A stretch of DNA of 64,000 nt from Elusimicrobiales bacterium (GTDB lineage Bacteria; Elusimicrobiota; Elusimicrobia; Elusimicrobiales; UBA9959). Made by a program: the position numbers and the translations under genes. Under the pieces are notes generated by a model. That model ran no database searches. It was given only the letters and a program-made list of their open reading frames with translations, and was not told the origin of the DNA. The stretch's first letter is position 1. Every line of letters begins with the position of its first letter. Positions 17,005-27,459 of this stretch are shown one piece after another. Location: assembly GCA_028713125.1 (NCBI GenBank), contig JAQTOU010000002.1, positions 78,583-142,582 on the forward strand, written 5' to 3'.

Positions 17005-17310
17005 ATGTCGGACGGAACTTTTATCGTGGATTGTCCCTGCTGCAAAGCGCGCATAGAGGTGGACAGCAAGAGCGGCAAGGTGCTGCGCCAATGGGAGAAG
17101 CCGGCGGTCAAGGAAGGCGGCGACCCGATGCAGGAAGCTATAAAAAAAATGAAAGAGGACAAGCTCCGCCTGGACAGCTACTTCTCCAGCGCCGGTAAAT
17201 CCCTGGAGGATAAAAAGAAGGAGCTCGACGAAAAGTTCGAAAAAGAGAAGAAGCGCATAAAGGATTCAGGCGACACCTCCAGGCCGGAATCACCCTGGGA
17301 CCTGGACTAA
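17005..17310 (+). CDS. Small zinc-ribbon-like coiled-coil protein
   Basis: 101 residues, family not named. The N-terminus has CPCC (C10, C12, C13) followed by a two-strand pattern (KARIEVDSKSGKVLRQWEKP), like a half zinc ribbon. Residues about 45-90 are charged and heptad-like (a predicted coiled coil of Lys/Glu). No signal peptide or membrane helix, so cytoplasmic. A good GGGGG site precedes the ATG, and a terminator follows. Confidence 0.7.
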   Translation: MSDGTFIVDCPCCKARIEVDSKSGKVLRQWEKPAVKEGGDPMQEAIKKMKEDKLRLDSYFSSAGKSLEDKKKELDEKFEKEKKRIKDSGDTSRPESPWDLD

Positions 17311-17332
17311 GAACCTTTTCCGCCTGCCCCAA

Positions 17333-17362
17333 GGGCCCACGGCAGCGTGGGCCTGTTTTTTT
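17333..17362 (+). terminator. Rho-independent terminator
   Basis: GGCCCACG pairs with CGTGGGCC around GCAG, followed by seven T after TG. It ends the queC-queE-17005 transcript, before the phospholipase D-like gene. Confidence 0.85.
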
Positions 17363-17408
17363 AGGATTTGTTCCCTTACGGCTCTATTAATAACGAGCGG
17401 GGGGGAGC

Positions 17409-17420
17409 TAGAATATAAGT
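17409..17420 (+). promoter_or_regulatory. -10-like TAGAAT right before a GTG start
   Basis: TAGAAT (17409-17414) stands six bases before the GTG at 17421. A weak TTAATA (17387-17392) lies 16 bases upstream as a possible -35. No Shine-Dalgarno is visible. This layout fits a leaderless transcript. Confidence 0.35.
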
Positions 17421-19058
17421 GTGAAAATAACTATAACCTTCCAGGCCGTTCTTCTTCTCGTTCTATGCTCACGATCGGTTTCCGCGCAGGTAGCTTACAG
17501 CCCTGCCGTTAACGACGCTAAAACCAGGGATTTCGAAGCGAAAATAGCCAGGACCGCGCAGGAACTCGGGATCAGCGTATATGAAGATCTTCCCGTATCC
17601 GCGGCCCGGTCCGCGGCGCCGCAGGCCGCTCCCGCATATGCAAAAATAGTCCGGCCGGCGCCTTTCCGGGTTCCGGAAGTTCCTAAGCCGGAGCAGCAGC
17701 CCCCGGCCGGCAACAGCATGCCTATCGGAAATGTCTGGGGCTATGCGCCGATGGCCTACCATACTATAAGCGCTCAGCTGGCCGATTCCGGCTTCGTGCC
17801 CTGGGCGGACGCCGCTCCCGGTTTCGACGAGATCTCCCTCAAAGCGGCGGCCGCGGTCAAAAATTCAAGGTACGAAGCGCGGAAGGCCGGAGCGGCCTCG
17901 CTCCTGCTTGACCAGGGCTTTATAAACGAGATGGAAGCACTTACCGGGTCGAAGTTCCTCCCAGGCGGCGCGGTCGACTACCTCGTGAACGGACCCGCCT
18001 CTTTCGCGCAAAAAGACCGCCTGATGAGGGAAGCCAAAAAAACAATTTACGTGGCCACCTACGCCATCTACGACGACGTTACCGGCGACGAGACCACCGA
18101 GATCCTCCTGGCCAAAAAGAAGGAGGGCGTGGACATCAAGTTCATGACCGACAATAAGCTGGCCTACGTTTTCGGCGGCAAGAATTTAAAGCGCCTGGCG
18201 GCGGCCGGCATAGACGTAGTGCGCTACCAGGAGAGCCCCAGGACCCACGATTACCTGCACGTAAAAATGATGATAGTGGACGGGGAATACGCCATCGAGG
18301 GCGGAATGAATTTCGGAGACCCTTATTCCCACAAGAACCCGGACGGGCTGAAGTGGCGGGATACGGACGTCCTCTACACCGGGCCGGCCGTGACCGACTC
18401 CGTGAAACTTTTCGCGGGGATGTGGAACTCCCAGGTCAAAGAACCGTCCAGGCGCGTAGCCGCGCCTCGGAGCCCCGCGGCCGGGACCGGCTCCGCCCGC
18501 ATTTCCGTGCTCCTGCAAAACCCGCCCAGCCTTACCCCGCCGATACTTTTAAGCATACTGAAAGCCATACAGGGCGCCACGGACCGGATTAACATAGAGA
18601 ACGCCTACATCGTCGCCATACCGGCTTTCACCCAGGCGGTAATAGAGGCCCGGGCGCGCGGAGTGGAGGTGAACATCCTCACCAATTCAAAGGAGAGCAT
18701 AGACTCGGACGGGAAATCTTTCGCGGATACCATAATCAAGGGGATGAAGGTTTTTGCCGACGCCGGGGTTAACGTCTACCTCAAGCAGGGGCAGACCCTC
18801 CATTCCAAGTTCATGACAGTGGACGGGGTTTTCTGCAGCCTGGGCTCGTACAATTTGCACCCCAGGAGCGAAAGGTACGATACGGAGCTAAATATCAGCG
18901 TGCTGGACCGCGATTCTACGGCCCGGCTGGACTCGGTTTTTTCCAGCGACATAGCCGAGGCTAAAAAAATGTCTTCGGAAGACCTTTCCGGCAAGCCGGG
19001 CTGGCTGTCAGGCATAATGGAGAACTATTTCTACTCCCAGCTCTCGCCTCAAAAATAG
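17421..19058 (+). CDS. Secreted phospholipase D-like protein, two HKD motifs
   Basis: 545 residues with a GTG start. Residues 1-22 look like a signal peptide (ends VSA). Two PLD catalytic motifs are intact: H280-x-K282-x4-D287 (HVKMMIVDG) and H461-x-K463-x4-D468 (HSKFMTVDG), each followed by the Gly/Asn segment (EGGMNFGD and LGSYNLHPRS). The first 190 residues have no clear family. It may act on phospholipids or nucleic acids in the periplasm or outside; related cardiolipin synthases lack a secreted leader. A strong terminator follows. Confidence 0.88.
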   Translation: MKITITFQAVLLLVLCSRSVSAQVAYSPAVNDAKTRDFEAKIARTAQELGISVYEDLPVSAARSAAPQAAPAYAKIVRPAPFRVPEVPKPEQQPPAGNSMPIGNVWGYAPMAYHTISAQLADSGFVPWADAAPGFDEISLKAAAAVKNSRYEARKAGAASLLLDQGFINEMEALTGSKFLPGGAVDYLVNGPASFAQKDRLMREAKKTIYVATYAIYDDVTGDETTEILLAKKKEGVDIKFMTDNKLAYVFGGKNLKRLAAAGIDVVRYQESPRTHDYLHVKMMIVDGEYAIEGGMNFGDPYSHKNPDGLKWRDTDVLYTGPAVTDSVKLFAGMWNSQVKEPSRRVAAPRSPAAGTGSARISVLLQNPPSLTPPILLSILKAIQGATDRINIENAYIVAIPAFTQAVIEARARGVEVNILTNSKESIDSDGKSFADTIIKGMKVFADAGVNVYLKQGQTLHSKFMTVDGVFCSLGSYNLHPRSERYDTELNISVLDRDSTARLDSVFSSDIAEAKKMSSEDLSGKPGWLSGIMENYFYSQLSPQK

Positions 19059-19076
19059 GAGAAGGCGGCGGCCGAA

Positions 19077-19116
19077 CGGGAAGCCGGGGTTTTTCAGCCC
19101 CGGCTTCCCGTTTTTT
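19077..19116 (+). terminator. Strong rho-independent terminator
   Basis: A 13-bp perfect stem (CGGGAAGCCGGGG, 19077-19089, with 19098-19110) with an 8-base loop is followed by six T. It isolates the PLD gene from hpt. Confidence 0.95.
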
Positions 19117-19158
19117 ATCGTGGCAAAAACACTCTAAAAAACCTAAAATATAGGACGG

Positions 19159-19700
19159 ATGCATAAAGATTTGCAGGAAATACTCGTTTCCAGCGCGGAG
19201 CTGGACGCGGGCGTAAAAAAGCTGGGCGAGCGGATCTCCAAAGATTACGCCGGCCGCTGCGTCACCCTGGTAGGGGTGCTTAAGGGCTGCGTGCTTTTCA
19301 TGTCGGACCTGGCCAAGAATATCTCCCTGGATACCCGCATGGATTTCATGATGCTCTCCTCGTATTCCGGCACCCATTCCACCGGCGTGGTGCGCATCCT
19401 GCTGGACCTCAAGGAGAGCATAGAGGACTGCGACGTGCTGATAGTGGAGGATATCGTCGACTCCGGCCTGACGATGGAGTATATGCTGCAGAACCTTAAG
19501 ACCCGCCGCCCCAGGTCGCTCGAGATCTGCACGCTGCTGGACAAGCCCAGCCGCCGCCGGGCGCAGGTCCCGATAAAATACACCGGCTTCACCATCGAGG
19601 ATAAGTTCGTGGTGGGCTACGGGCTGGACTATAACGGGATCTACAGGAACCTGCCGTATATCGGGGTCCTCAGCAAAGAAGCGATAGAAGGAAAAAAAAT

Positions 19701-19710
<10 letters not shown>
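19159..19710 (+). CDS. hpt: Hypoxanthine phosphoribosyltransferase
   Basis: 183 residues, standard length. It salvages hypoxanthine/guanine with PRPP. The PRPP motif is VLIVEDIVDSGLTMEYML (about residues 93-110), and LVGVLKGCVLFMSDL is the N-terminal signature. The YGLDYNGIYRNLPYIGVL end is typical. It overlaps ftsH by ten bases, as the hpt-ftsH pair is in many bacteria. Confidence 0.95.
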
Positions 19711-21509
<1,799 letters not shown>

Positions 21510-21528
21510 GGACAGGGGGGAGCAACGG

Positions 21529-22344
21529 ATGTACCTGCAGTACGCTAAGAACCTTGCCGATATCGCGGTGGTATACTATATCGTATACCGCCTGATATTG
21601 CTGCTTAAGGGCACGCGCGCCATGCAGGTTATCTGGGGCGTTTTTATCCTGGCCGTCATCACCGCCGTGGCCAAATACCTGAACCTTTCCGCTACCGTCT
21701 GGCTGATGCAGCAGTTCTGGCTGGCCGGCATGTTCCTCCTTATAGTGGTCTTCCAGCCCGAGATCCGGTTCGCGCTCGCCAATATCGGCTCGAATCCGCT
21801 GGGCCGGGTGATGGTGTCCCAGGAGTACCGCTTCATAGGCGAAATGATGGAGGCCGTCCGCGCCGCCGCCGCGGAGAAAATGGGGATGCTGATAGTGCTG
21901 GAGCAGGACATGGCGCTGCGCGACATCGTAGAGACGGGGGTGCGCATAAACGGCGAGGTCTCCAAGGAGATGCTGCTGACGGTTTTCCACATAAACACCC
22001 TGCTTCACGACGGCGCGGCCGTCATAGCCAATAACAGGCTGGTCGCGGCCGGCTGCATTCTGCCGCTGACGGAGCAGCAGGAGCTTTCAAAGATACTAGG
22101 CATGAGGCACCGCGCCGCGCTGGGCCTCAGCGAAGTGGCTGACGCGATCATAATCATAGTTTCCGAGGAGACCGGGACGCTGTCGGTGGCCCGCAACGGG
22201 AAGCTCCAGCAGGCCGTCGATCCGAAGGACCTCGAGGCCATGCTGTACCAGCTCTACCGCTCGAAAGCCGAGAAGACCCTGCTCAGGAAAGCCCCGCGCC
22301 CTGAGGCCCAGGCCGCCCCTCACGCGGCGCCGCCGCAGGCCTAA
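21529..22344 (+). CDS. cdaA: Diadenylate cyclase CdaA
   Basis: 271 residues. It makes c-di-AMP from ATP. Three membrane helices fill about residues 10-78, then the DAC domain. The catalytic DGA (161-163) and RHR (193-195) motifs are intact. Length fits CdaA rather than DisA. The gene after it is a YbbR-type microprotein, and glmM (which CdaA often neighbours) lies about 5 kb downstream. A GGGGGGAG-type site precedes the ATG. Confidence 0.93.
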   Translation: MYLQYAKNLADIAVVYYIVYRLILLLKGTRAMQVIWGVFILAVITAVAKYLNLSATVWLMQQFWLAGMFLLIVVFQPEIRFALANIGSNPLGRVMVSQEYRFIGEMMEAVRAAAAEKMGMLIVLEQDMALRDIVETGVRINGEVSKEMLLTVFHINTLLHDGAAVIANNRLVAAGCILPLTEQQELSKILGMRHRAALGLSEVADAIIIIVSEETGTLSVARNGKLQQAVDPKDLEAMLYQLYRSKAEKTLLRKAPRPEAQAAPHAAPPQA

Positions 22345-22348
22345 CCGT

Positions 22349-22447
22349 ATGAATATCCAGGAACTTTTTACCCGGAACTGGCAGATAAAACTGCTCTCCC
22401 TCATCATAGCCCTGCTTATCTGGTACTTTATAACGGGCGGCGCTTAA
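22349..22447 (+). CDS. YbbR/CdaR membrane-anchor microprotein
   Basis: 32 residues, too short for most gene finders. The sequence FTRNWQIKLLSLIIALLIWY follows the pattern of the N-terminus of YbbR/CdaR proteins (NxxLKxxSLxxAxxLWxxV), one membrane helix at about residues 12-30, then it stops after TGGA with no YbbR beta domains. It starts four bases after the cdaA stop. CdaR normally regulates CdaA. Whether this is a working anchor-only partner or a decayed cdaR cannot be settled from one copy. Confidence 0.6.
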   Translation: MNIQELFTRNWQIKLLSLIIALLIWYFITGGA

Positions 22448-22461
22448 AAGGAAATAAGCCT

Positions 22462-23205
22462 ATGGCCTCTGTCTCCGTTTACGCTCACAGGGGGGGTATG
22501 CTTAAGGCCCCCGAAAATACCGTGGCCGCCTTCAAGGCGGCTTTTTCAGCCGGGGCCGACGCCGTGGAATGCGACATCCGCCGCACCGCCGACGGGCAGT
22601 TCGTGGCCTTCCATGACTCCGGGACCGGCAGGGTCTGCGGCCGGGACTGGAAGATCGCGGCCACCTCGTGGCCGCATTTGAAAAGCCTGCGCGTGCTCGG
22701 GAAGGAGCCCATCCCGCACCTGGACGATATCCTTAACCTTATGATACTGCATCCCGGCAGGGAATTCTATTTCGAGATGGCGCTTGAAAAAGAGGCCGAC
22801 GCCGCGGACCTGGCCCTGCAGATAAAAAGGGCGGGCGTACAGAGCCGCGCCTTCCTGCTTACCTACTCCTGCCGGAGCGGTTTCCTTGCGGCCGCGCGCG
22901 CGGCCGTGCCGGGCGTGGGACTGGCGGTCATGCCGCTTTTCCCCTCGGACATGCTTACCACGGCCGTGAAGACCGGCGCCTCGAAGGTCTGCGCCGGCTG
23001 GATCGACTGGCCGCTGACGAAACAGCTTTTTTACGCAGGCGCTTCGGCGTTCGATTTTAAAAAGCAGGCGGAAGAGGCGGCCCTGGCCGGAGTGGAGATC
23101 TCCGCCGGCATAGCCAACCACCCGCGCGACGTGCGCCGCCTTCTTGATCTGGGCGCCAAAGCCGTGTGGACCGACGACGTGGAGATGGCGGTGAAATATG
23201 TATAA
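22462..23205 (+). CDS. Glycerophosphodiester phosphodiesterase family protein
   Basis: 247 residues. The catalytic start YAHRGGMLKAPENTVAAFKA (H9, R10, E18, N19), AVECDIRRTADG and FHDSGTG (second His) are intact. It probably cleaves glycerophosphodiesters to glycerol-3-phosphate. No signal peptide, so cytoplasmic. The AAGGA site is clear. It overlaps the next gene, a response regulator, by eight bases. Confidence 0.9.
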   Translation: MASVSVYAHRGGMLKAPENTVAAFKAAFSAGADAVECDIRRTADGQFVAFHDSGTGRVCGRDWKIAATSWPHLKSLRVLGKEPIPHLDDILNLMILHPGREFYFEMALEKEADAADLALQIKRAGVQSRAFLLTYSCRSGFLAAARAAVPGVGLAVMPLFPSDMLTTAVKTGASKVCAGWIDWPLTKQLFYAGASAFDFKKQAEEAALAGVEISAGIANHPRDVRRLLDLGAKAVWTDDVEMAVKYV

Positions 23206-23887
23206 AAGAATACTGCTGGTCGACGACGATAAGCTGGTGCTGAACTCCACCCGGCGCTACCTCGAGGACCGCGGCTTCACTGTCGCCGCCGCGGACAACG
23301 GGGCCGAGGCGGTGGCACTGGCGCGCGAGTCGAAGCCGGACCTGGTCATAACCGACGCGCAGATGAAGGGTCTGGACGGCTTCGCGCTCTGCAAGGCCTT
23401 GAAGGAGACCGAAGGCTTTACCGGGGTTCCGGTCATAATAATTTCAGGCAGCAAGATCAGCGAGGAAGATATCCTGGCCGGCTATAACAAGGGCGCCGAC
23501 GATTATATCCTTAAACCTTTTTCTTTCCCGGTCCTGCTGGCCAAGGTGAAGGCGGTCATGAAGCGCTACGAGGGCGTGGCGGAGAAAACGGAGAAGATAA
23601 AGAAGCTTGGCATGGTGATCGACCCTTCGGGGCGGACCGTGACGATCAAGAGCTCCGTGATAAATCTTACCCGCAAAGAGTTCGATCTGCTGATGGCGCT
23701 GATAACCGAAGAGGGCCGGCTGCTGGGCATCCCGCACCTCCTGGAGACGGTCTGGGGCTACGACCCGGCCAGCTACAATGACCCGCATACGGTCGGGGTG
23801 CATATTTCATCCCTCCGCAAAAAGCTCGGCCATGAAATAGGTGAGCACATCACCAGCGTCACCGGCCACGGTTACAAATTCGAATAA
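23198..23887 (+). CDS. OmpR-family response regulator, orphan
   Basis: 229 residues. The receiver domain (about 1-120) has the acidic pair D9-D10, phosphorylation site D53 (VITDAQMKG) and the conserved Lys in DYILKPF. A winged-helix DNA-binding domain (about 132-229) follows, with RKEFDLLMAL and VHISSLRKKLG. No kinase lies next to it; the kinase at 25.5 kb is a candidate. It overlaps the phosphodiesterase gene by eight bases. Confidence 0.93.
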   Translation: MYKRILLVDDDKLVLNSTRRYLEDRGFTVAAADNGAEAVALARESKPDLVITDAQMKGLDGFALCKALKETEGFTGVPVIIISGSKISEEDILAGYNKGADDYILKPFSFPVLLAKVKAVMKRYEGVAEKTEKIKKLGMVIDPSGRTVTIKSSVINLTRKEFDLLMALITEEGRLLGIPHLLETVWGYDPASYNDPHTVGVHISSLRKKLGHEIGEHITSVTGHGYKFE

Positions 23888-23910
23888 CTTCCACATGGTT
23901 CTGGCCGGGC

Positions 23911-24029
23911 GGTACGGCGACCGGAACGCAAAACGCGTTCGGCCACACCGTGGCCTCACTCGGTATTCGCCCGCCGGGCTATGCAACCGGCGGGCTCAAC
24001 GACGGTTTTGCTAACCCGGCCGCCGTGCC
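23911..24029. repeat. Hairpin element A, with GGAACGCAAAA / TTTTGCTAACC signature
   Basis: The left arm (23911-23933: GGTACGGCGACCGG then AACGCAAAA) pairs with the right arm (24006-24029: TTTTGCTAA then CCCGGCCGCCGTGCC). Near the top, GCAAAA pairs with TTTTGC and a 3x3 internal loop (AAC facing TAA) is formed. The inside holds further GC hairpins (GGCCAC.CCGTGGCC; CCCGCCGG.CCGGCGGG). It lies between two genes and is homologous to the element at 39099-39298. Confidence 0.65.
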
Positions 24030-24159
24030 ACCCTTAACCCCATCCTTTGCGCAGTTTTCAAAGCAAAGTATCCAAAGTTACATTTGACCGAAATTTGATA
24101 ATTTTTTGGTTTTTACCGTATTCCCCTCTGATAGAGTATTAACGTGGAAAGGAGGGGTT

Positions 24160-25077
24160 ATGAAAACGGTAAATTCGGCCTTAAAAATAACTTTCGCAGC
24201 CGCCTTCGGGCTGATCCTCGGCGCCCCCCATAACTCCTTCGCGGAAGACGCCTACAAGAAAATGGCGAACGACTTCGCTAAGTACTCCACCGACAAAAAA
24301 GTCAAGAACGTGACCGTGGTCGGTTTTTCGCGCAAGGCCCGCACTTCCCGCGAGGAGAGCGAATATTTCTCGGAGAAGCTCATCTCCTGCCTGGTGGCCT
24401 CGGGCAAGGTCAACCTGCTCGAGCGGTCGCAGCTGGACAAAGTGCTGGAGGAGCGCAGCCTCTCGGCCTCCGGGGTGGCGGAGGAGGGCGCGGACGGCGG
24501 CAGGAAAAAGATAGACCCGAGTAACGCGATAATCGTGGGCACCATCTTCGGCACTAAAGAACATCTTAAAATAATAGCCAAGATGATAGACCCGGTTACC
24601 GGCGCGGTGCTGCATACCGTCGAGGGCCAGACCGAAAGGCAGTGGGAGATACTGCCGGAGCGGCCCGATTTTGAATTCGAGGTGCCGGACCTGCGGATGG
24701 TGGCGGCCATGTTCAGCGATGAGGAGCCGGAGCTCAGGCCCGAGCTCTCCAATTTCCGCGACGCGCCCGCCAGCCTCAATACCGACAGCTGCAATACCCG
24801 CCGCGCGCGCCTCGCTTCCATGCAGACGGCGGCCCTCGACGCCAAAGCGAAGTACTGGGCGCTGCAGATGCGCGACCCCAACTTCAAAAGCAGGAAGCTC
24901 ACCCGCAACCCCGGCGGGGAAATAAAGAATAATGAGGACAGGAAGAGATTCTACGCCCTGCTCCAGGCCTATCACCGCTCCCCGGAGCTTCCCAGGCTTT
25001 CAGTGCCGGAGATGAACGCCGTGATAACGATCATGGACGAGGAGGGAAAGATCTCGGACGAATGCGGGCTGCACTAA
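24160..25077 (+). CDS. CsgG-like secreted protein
   Basis: 305 residues, starting at the ATG of 24160 behind GGAAAGGAGGGG; an in-frame earlier start at 24106 lacks a ribosome site. Signal peptide about residues 1-28 (ends SFA). Residues about 40-175 follow the CsgG/FlgO/LpoB pattern: VVGFSRKAR, YFSEKLISCLVASGKVNLLERSQLDKVLEER, then IIVGTIFGTKEHLKIIAKMID. It likely sits in or under the outer membrane. The C-terminal 130 residues are not assigned. No partner is visible. Confidence 0.75.
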   Translation: MKTVNSALKITFAAAFGLILGAPHNSFAEDAYKKMANDFAKYSTDKKVKNVTVVGFSRKARTSREESEYFSEKLISCLVASGKVNLLERSQLDKVLEERSLSASGVAEEGADGGRKKIDPSNAIIVGTIFGTKEHLKIIAKMIDPVTGAVLHTVEGQTERQWEILPERPDFEFEVPDLRMVAAMFSDEEPELRPELSNFRDAPASLNTDSCNTRRARLASMQTAALDAKAKYWALQMRDPNFKSRKLTRNPGGEIKNNEDRKRFYALLQAYHRSPELPRLSVPEMNAVITIMDEEGKISDECGLH

Positions 25078-25115
25078 GAGGCGGCCGCCAACCAGCGGTC
25101 GAAGGTAAAGAGGTG

Positions 25116-25478
25116 TCAGCAGCCGAGGACTTTCTCAACCAGGTTCCTGATCTCGTCTATGCCGAAGGGTTTTATAAGGAAGCCCTCCAGCTCCACGCCG
25201 GGCACCAGGGGGGTGCTTATGTTGGAGACGGAGCCGGTGATGGCTATGATCTTTATGGCGGGGAGCATATCGCGGATCCTTTTTATGACCTCTTCGCCGC
25301 GCATATCCGGCATTTTCAGGTCGCAGATGACCGCGTCGAAATCTTTTTGTTTAAGCAGCTCGAGCGCGGCGGCCCCGTTGTCCGCCTCGCTTATCTCCCA
25401 GCCGCGGCTGGCCAGCGCGCGCCGCACGTAATTCCGGACCAGGTCCTCGTCGTCCACTATAAGTATTCTTTTTGCCAT
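25116..25478 (-). CDS. Single-domain response regulator (CheY-like)
   Basis: 120 residues, receiver domain only. Acidic pair D9-D10, phosphorylation site D53 (VICDLKMPD), a Thr in AITGS and Lys in FLIKPFG are all present. It lies 13 bases downstream of the histidine kinase on the same strand, so it is the likely partner or output modulator of that kinase. Confidence 0.92.
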   Translation of the reverse strand: MAKRILIVDDEDLVRNYVRRALASRGWEISEADNGAAALELLKQKDFDAVICDLKMPDMRGEEVIKRIRDMLPAIKIIAITGSVSNISTPLVPGVELEGFLIKPFGIDEIRNLVEKVLGC

Positions 25479-25491
25479 AAACGGAAAGCCG

Positions 25492-27042
25492 TCAGGCCGG
25501 CAGGCCTATGGTGAAGGTCGTGCCCCCGTTGGGGCGGTTGTGAGCCTTTATCGTGCCGTTATGCCTGTTTATGATGCCAAGGCAGACCGAAAGCCCCAGG
25601 CCCGTGCCCTTGCCTACAGGTTTGGTGGTGAAGAAAGGGTCAAAAACGCTAGCCAGTATTTCAGGCTTTATCCCGGTCCCAGTATCGGAGACCGTGGTCA
25701 TTATCATCTCCCGGCCAGCCGGGTCCTTCAGGAGGCTGGTTCCCACGGTAAGCTCGCCGCCCTCCGGCATTGCGTCGCGCGCGTTAGTGAACAGGTTCAG
25801 GAAAACCTGCATCAGCTGCTGGTAGTCCCCGGTCACCATCGGGAGGCCCTGTCCGAACTCCCTGGCTATGCGCACGCTCTTAAGCTCCATCTGGCGCGCG
25901 CAGAGGGTCAGTGTTTCCTCTATGACTTCGTTTATGTTAACCGGTTCCATGCGAGTCTTTTCCTGCCGGGCGAAAGAGAGCAGGGAAACTATGATCTTCT
26001 TGCAGCGGAAGACGGCTTTCTCTATATCTTTCAGGTCAGTGAAATTCTGGCTGTCTGGCTTGGTATTTTCCAGAACGAGCTGGGTAAGGCCGAGTATGCC
26101 CGAGAGCGGGTTGTTGATCTCATGCGCTAGCCCGCCCGCGAGCTGGCCCAGCGCGGACATCTTTTCCGCCTGGATCAGCTGCGACTGGGTCTCCTGCAGC
26201 TGGCGGTAGAGGTTGGAGTTCCTGAGCGCCAGGTTCACCAGGGAGCCGAAGATCTTCGCCCTTTGCAGATCTTCCTCCGTGAAATATTCGCCCTCCTGGG
26301 TGCGGTTTATATTTATCAGGCCGGAGGGCTTGTTCTCCTCCATCAGCGGCAGGAAGAGCGCGCATTTTATCCCGCTTATGCCGGGCAGGTCGGAGAAGGC
26401 CTTGTCCCTGGCCGGTTCGTCGACAAGTATGACGGATTTAGTTTCCCCGCCAAGGCGCCCCATCATCCTGTCGCAAAGGCCGAGCCTCGAGTTAAGGCGC
26501 GCCTCGTCCTCCAGGCCCTCCGAGACCGCCACTTTCAGGCGGCCGCCCTTATCCGGCAGCACCAGCAGCGATTCCTCGGCTTTGAGTATCCTCGTCACCG
26601 AGTCGATGGTAACGCGCAGAAGTTCCTCCGGCTTGATGGTGGAGAAAATGGCTTTTGTGATATCGTTGAACTTGCGCTTCTCAAGCGCTTTTCCCACCAC
26701 GGCCAGGAGTTCCTTGATCTCGAAGGGCTTGTGCAGATAGTCGAAGGCGCCCTTGCGCATGCTCTGTATGGCCGTCCCCATGGTCCCGTGCCCCGTCGCG
26801 ATTATTACCTCCAGCTCCGGGTCTATCTTTTTCATCTCGCCCAGGGCGGTGATGCCGTCCATGCCCGGCATCTGGATGTCCGTGATCACCAGGTCGAATT
26901 TTTCGGCGGCTATTTTCTTCACCGCCTGCTCTCCGTCGTAGACCACCGAGACCGCGTAGCCGTGCAGCTGCAGGGAGGCGGAGATCATCTCCGCTATCTG
27001 CGGTTCATCGTCCACCACGAGGATGCTGGCTTTATTGGTCAT
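25492..27042 (-). CDS. Cytoplasmic hybrid histidine kinase (REC-GAF-HisKA-HATPase)
   Basis: 516 residues with no membrane helix. N-terminal receiver (about 1-120) with D55 as phosphoacceptor (LVITDIQMPG), a GAF-like region (about 140-280), HisKA with H307 (GGLAHEINNP), and an HATPase domain with FLNLFTNARDAMPEGG, DTGTGI and FDPFFTTKPVGKGTGLGLS. It senses a soluble signal. The RR gene lies downstream. Two tRNA-Ser genes and a terminator lie upstream. Confidence 0.93.
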   Translation of the reverse strand: MTNKASILVVDDEPQIAEMISASLQLHGYAVSVVYDGEQAVKKIAAEKFDLVITDIQMPGMDGITALGEMKKIDPELEVIIATGHGTMGTAIQSMRKGAFDYLHKPFEIKELLAVVGKALEKRKFNDITKAIFSTIKPEELLRVTIDSVTRILKAEESLLVLPDKGGRLKVAVSEGLEDEARLNSRLGLCDRMMGRLGGETKSVILVDEPARDKAFSDLPGISGIKCALFLPLMEENKPSGLININRTQEGEYFTEEDLQRAKIFGSLVNLALRNSNLYRQLQETQSQLIQAEKMSALGQLAGGLAHEINNPLSGILGLTQLVLENTKPDSQNFTDLKDIEKAVFRCKKIIVSLLSFARQEKTRMEPVNINEVIEETLTLCARQMELKSVRIAREFGQGLPMVTGDYQQLMQVFLNLFTNARDAMPEGGELTVGTSLLKDPAGREMIMTTVSDTGTGIKPEILASVFDPFFTTKPVGKGTGLGLSVCLGIINRHNGTIKAHNRPNGGTTFTIGLPA

Positions 27043-27100
27043 AGGTTAGAACAATTGTATAAAATTAGCCCCGCGATAAAGCCGGGCAGGCCCCGGGCAA

Positions 27101-27128
27101 TTAAAAAGCCCCCTGCGGGGCTTTTTAA
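27101..27128. terminator. Bidirectional rho-independent terminator
   Basis: TTAAAAAGCCCC-CTG-CGGGGCTTTTTAA style inverted repeat with A-run before and T-run after the stem. It lies between the tRNA-Ser(CGA) gene and the kinase promoter region, so on the minus strand it ends the tRNA transcript. Confidence 0.85.
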
Positions 27129-27186
27129 TCAGCGCTATCCTGCGCTTCTTCCTGGACACAAAGAACTTTTTGCGAAGTAAAAAGTT

Positions 27187-27271
27187 CGGAGAGGGAGGGA
27201 TTCGAACCCTCGAAGGTTTGACCCTTACAGGTTTTCGAGACCTGCTGTTTCAACCGCTCACACACCTCTCC
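27187..27271 (-). tRNA. tRNA-Ser (anticodon CGA)
   Basis: 85 bases on the minus strand. The acceptor GGAGAGG pairs with CCTCTCC; discriminator G; CCA is not encoded. The anticodon stem CAGGT/ACCTG closes loop CTCGAAA, anticodon CGA, reading UCG. A long variable arm (AAGGGTC..CCTTC) and T-arm GAGGGTTCGAATCCCTC confirm a serine tRNA. Downstream of the other tRNA-Ser, likely one transcript. Confidence 0.93.
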
Positions 27272-27278
27272 ATAGATC

Positions 27279-27369
27279 TGGCGGAAGGGGAGGGATTCGA
27301 ACCCACGGTACGGATTAACCGTACATCGGTTTTCAAGACCGACGCCTTAAACCACTCGGCCACCCTTCC
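27279..27369 (-). tRNA. tRNA-Ser (anticodon TGA)
   Basis: Minus strand; 88 bases plus an encoded CCA (27279-27281). Acceptor GGAAGGG/CCCTTCC, discriminator G. D-arm GGCCGAGTGGTTTAAGGC; anticodon loop CTTGAAA with anticodon TGA, reading UCA; long variable arm TACGGTTAATCCGTA. Adjacent to tRNA-Ser(CGA) eight bases away. Confidence 0.94.
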
Positions 27370-27390
27370 CTTATAAGCGCTGCCCGGGCA

Positions 27391-27417
27391 CTGCACATGG
27401 CGCGGTCAGTAATGATA
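27391..27417 (+). promoter_or_regulatory. Possible promoter upstream of glmM
   Basis: A TATAAT sits in the AT-rich stretch near 27412-27417 (GATATAATATAAAAT). Eighteen bases upstream is TGCACA, a four-of-six match to a -35. The distance to the glmM ATG is about 90 bases. Confidence 0.35.
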
Positions 27418-27459
27418 TAATATAAAATTATATAAGACAGTTAACAGCGGCCGCCCTGA

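Noticed and set aside
24060..24159. Promoter for the CsgG-like gene
   Set aside because: Several TTGA-like boxes are present, but none has a good -10 at 16-18 bases; no confident call is possible.
27187..27369. Integration site at the tRNA-Ser genes
   Set aside because: No integrase, no duplicated tRNA 3' end and housekeeping genes lie on both sides.
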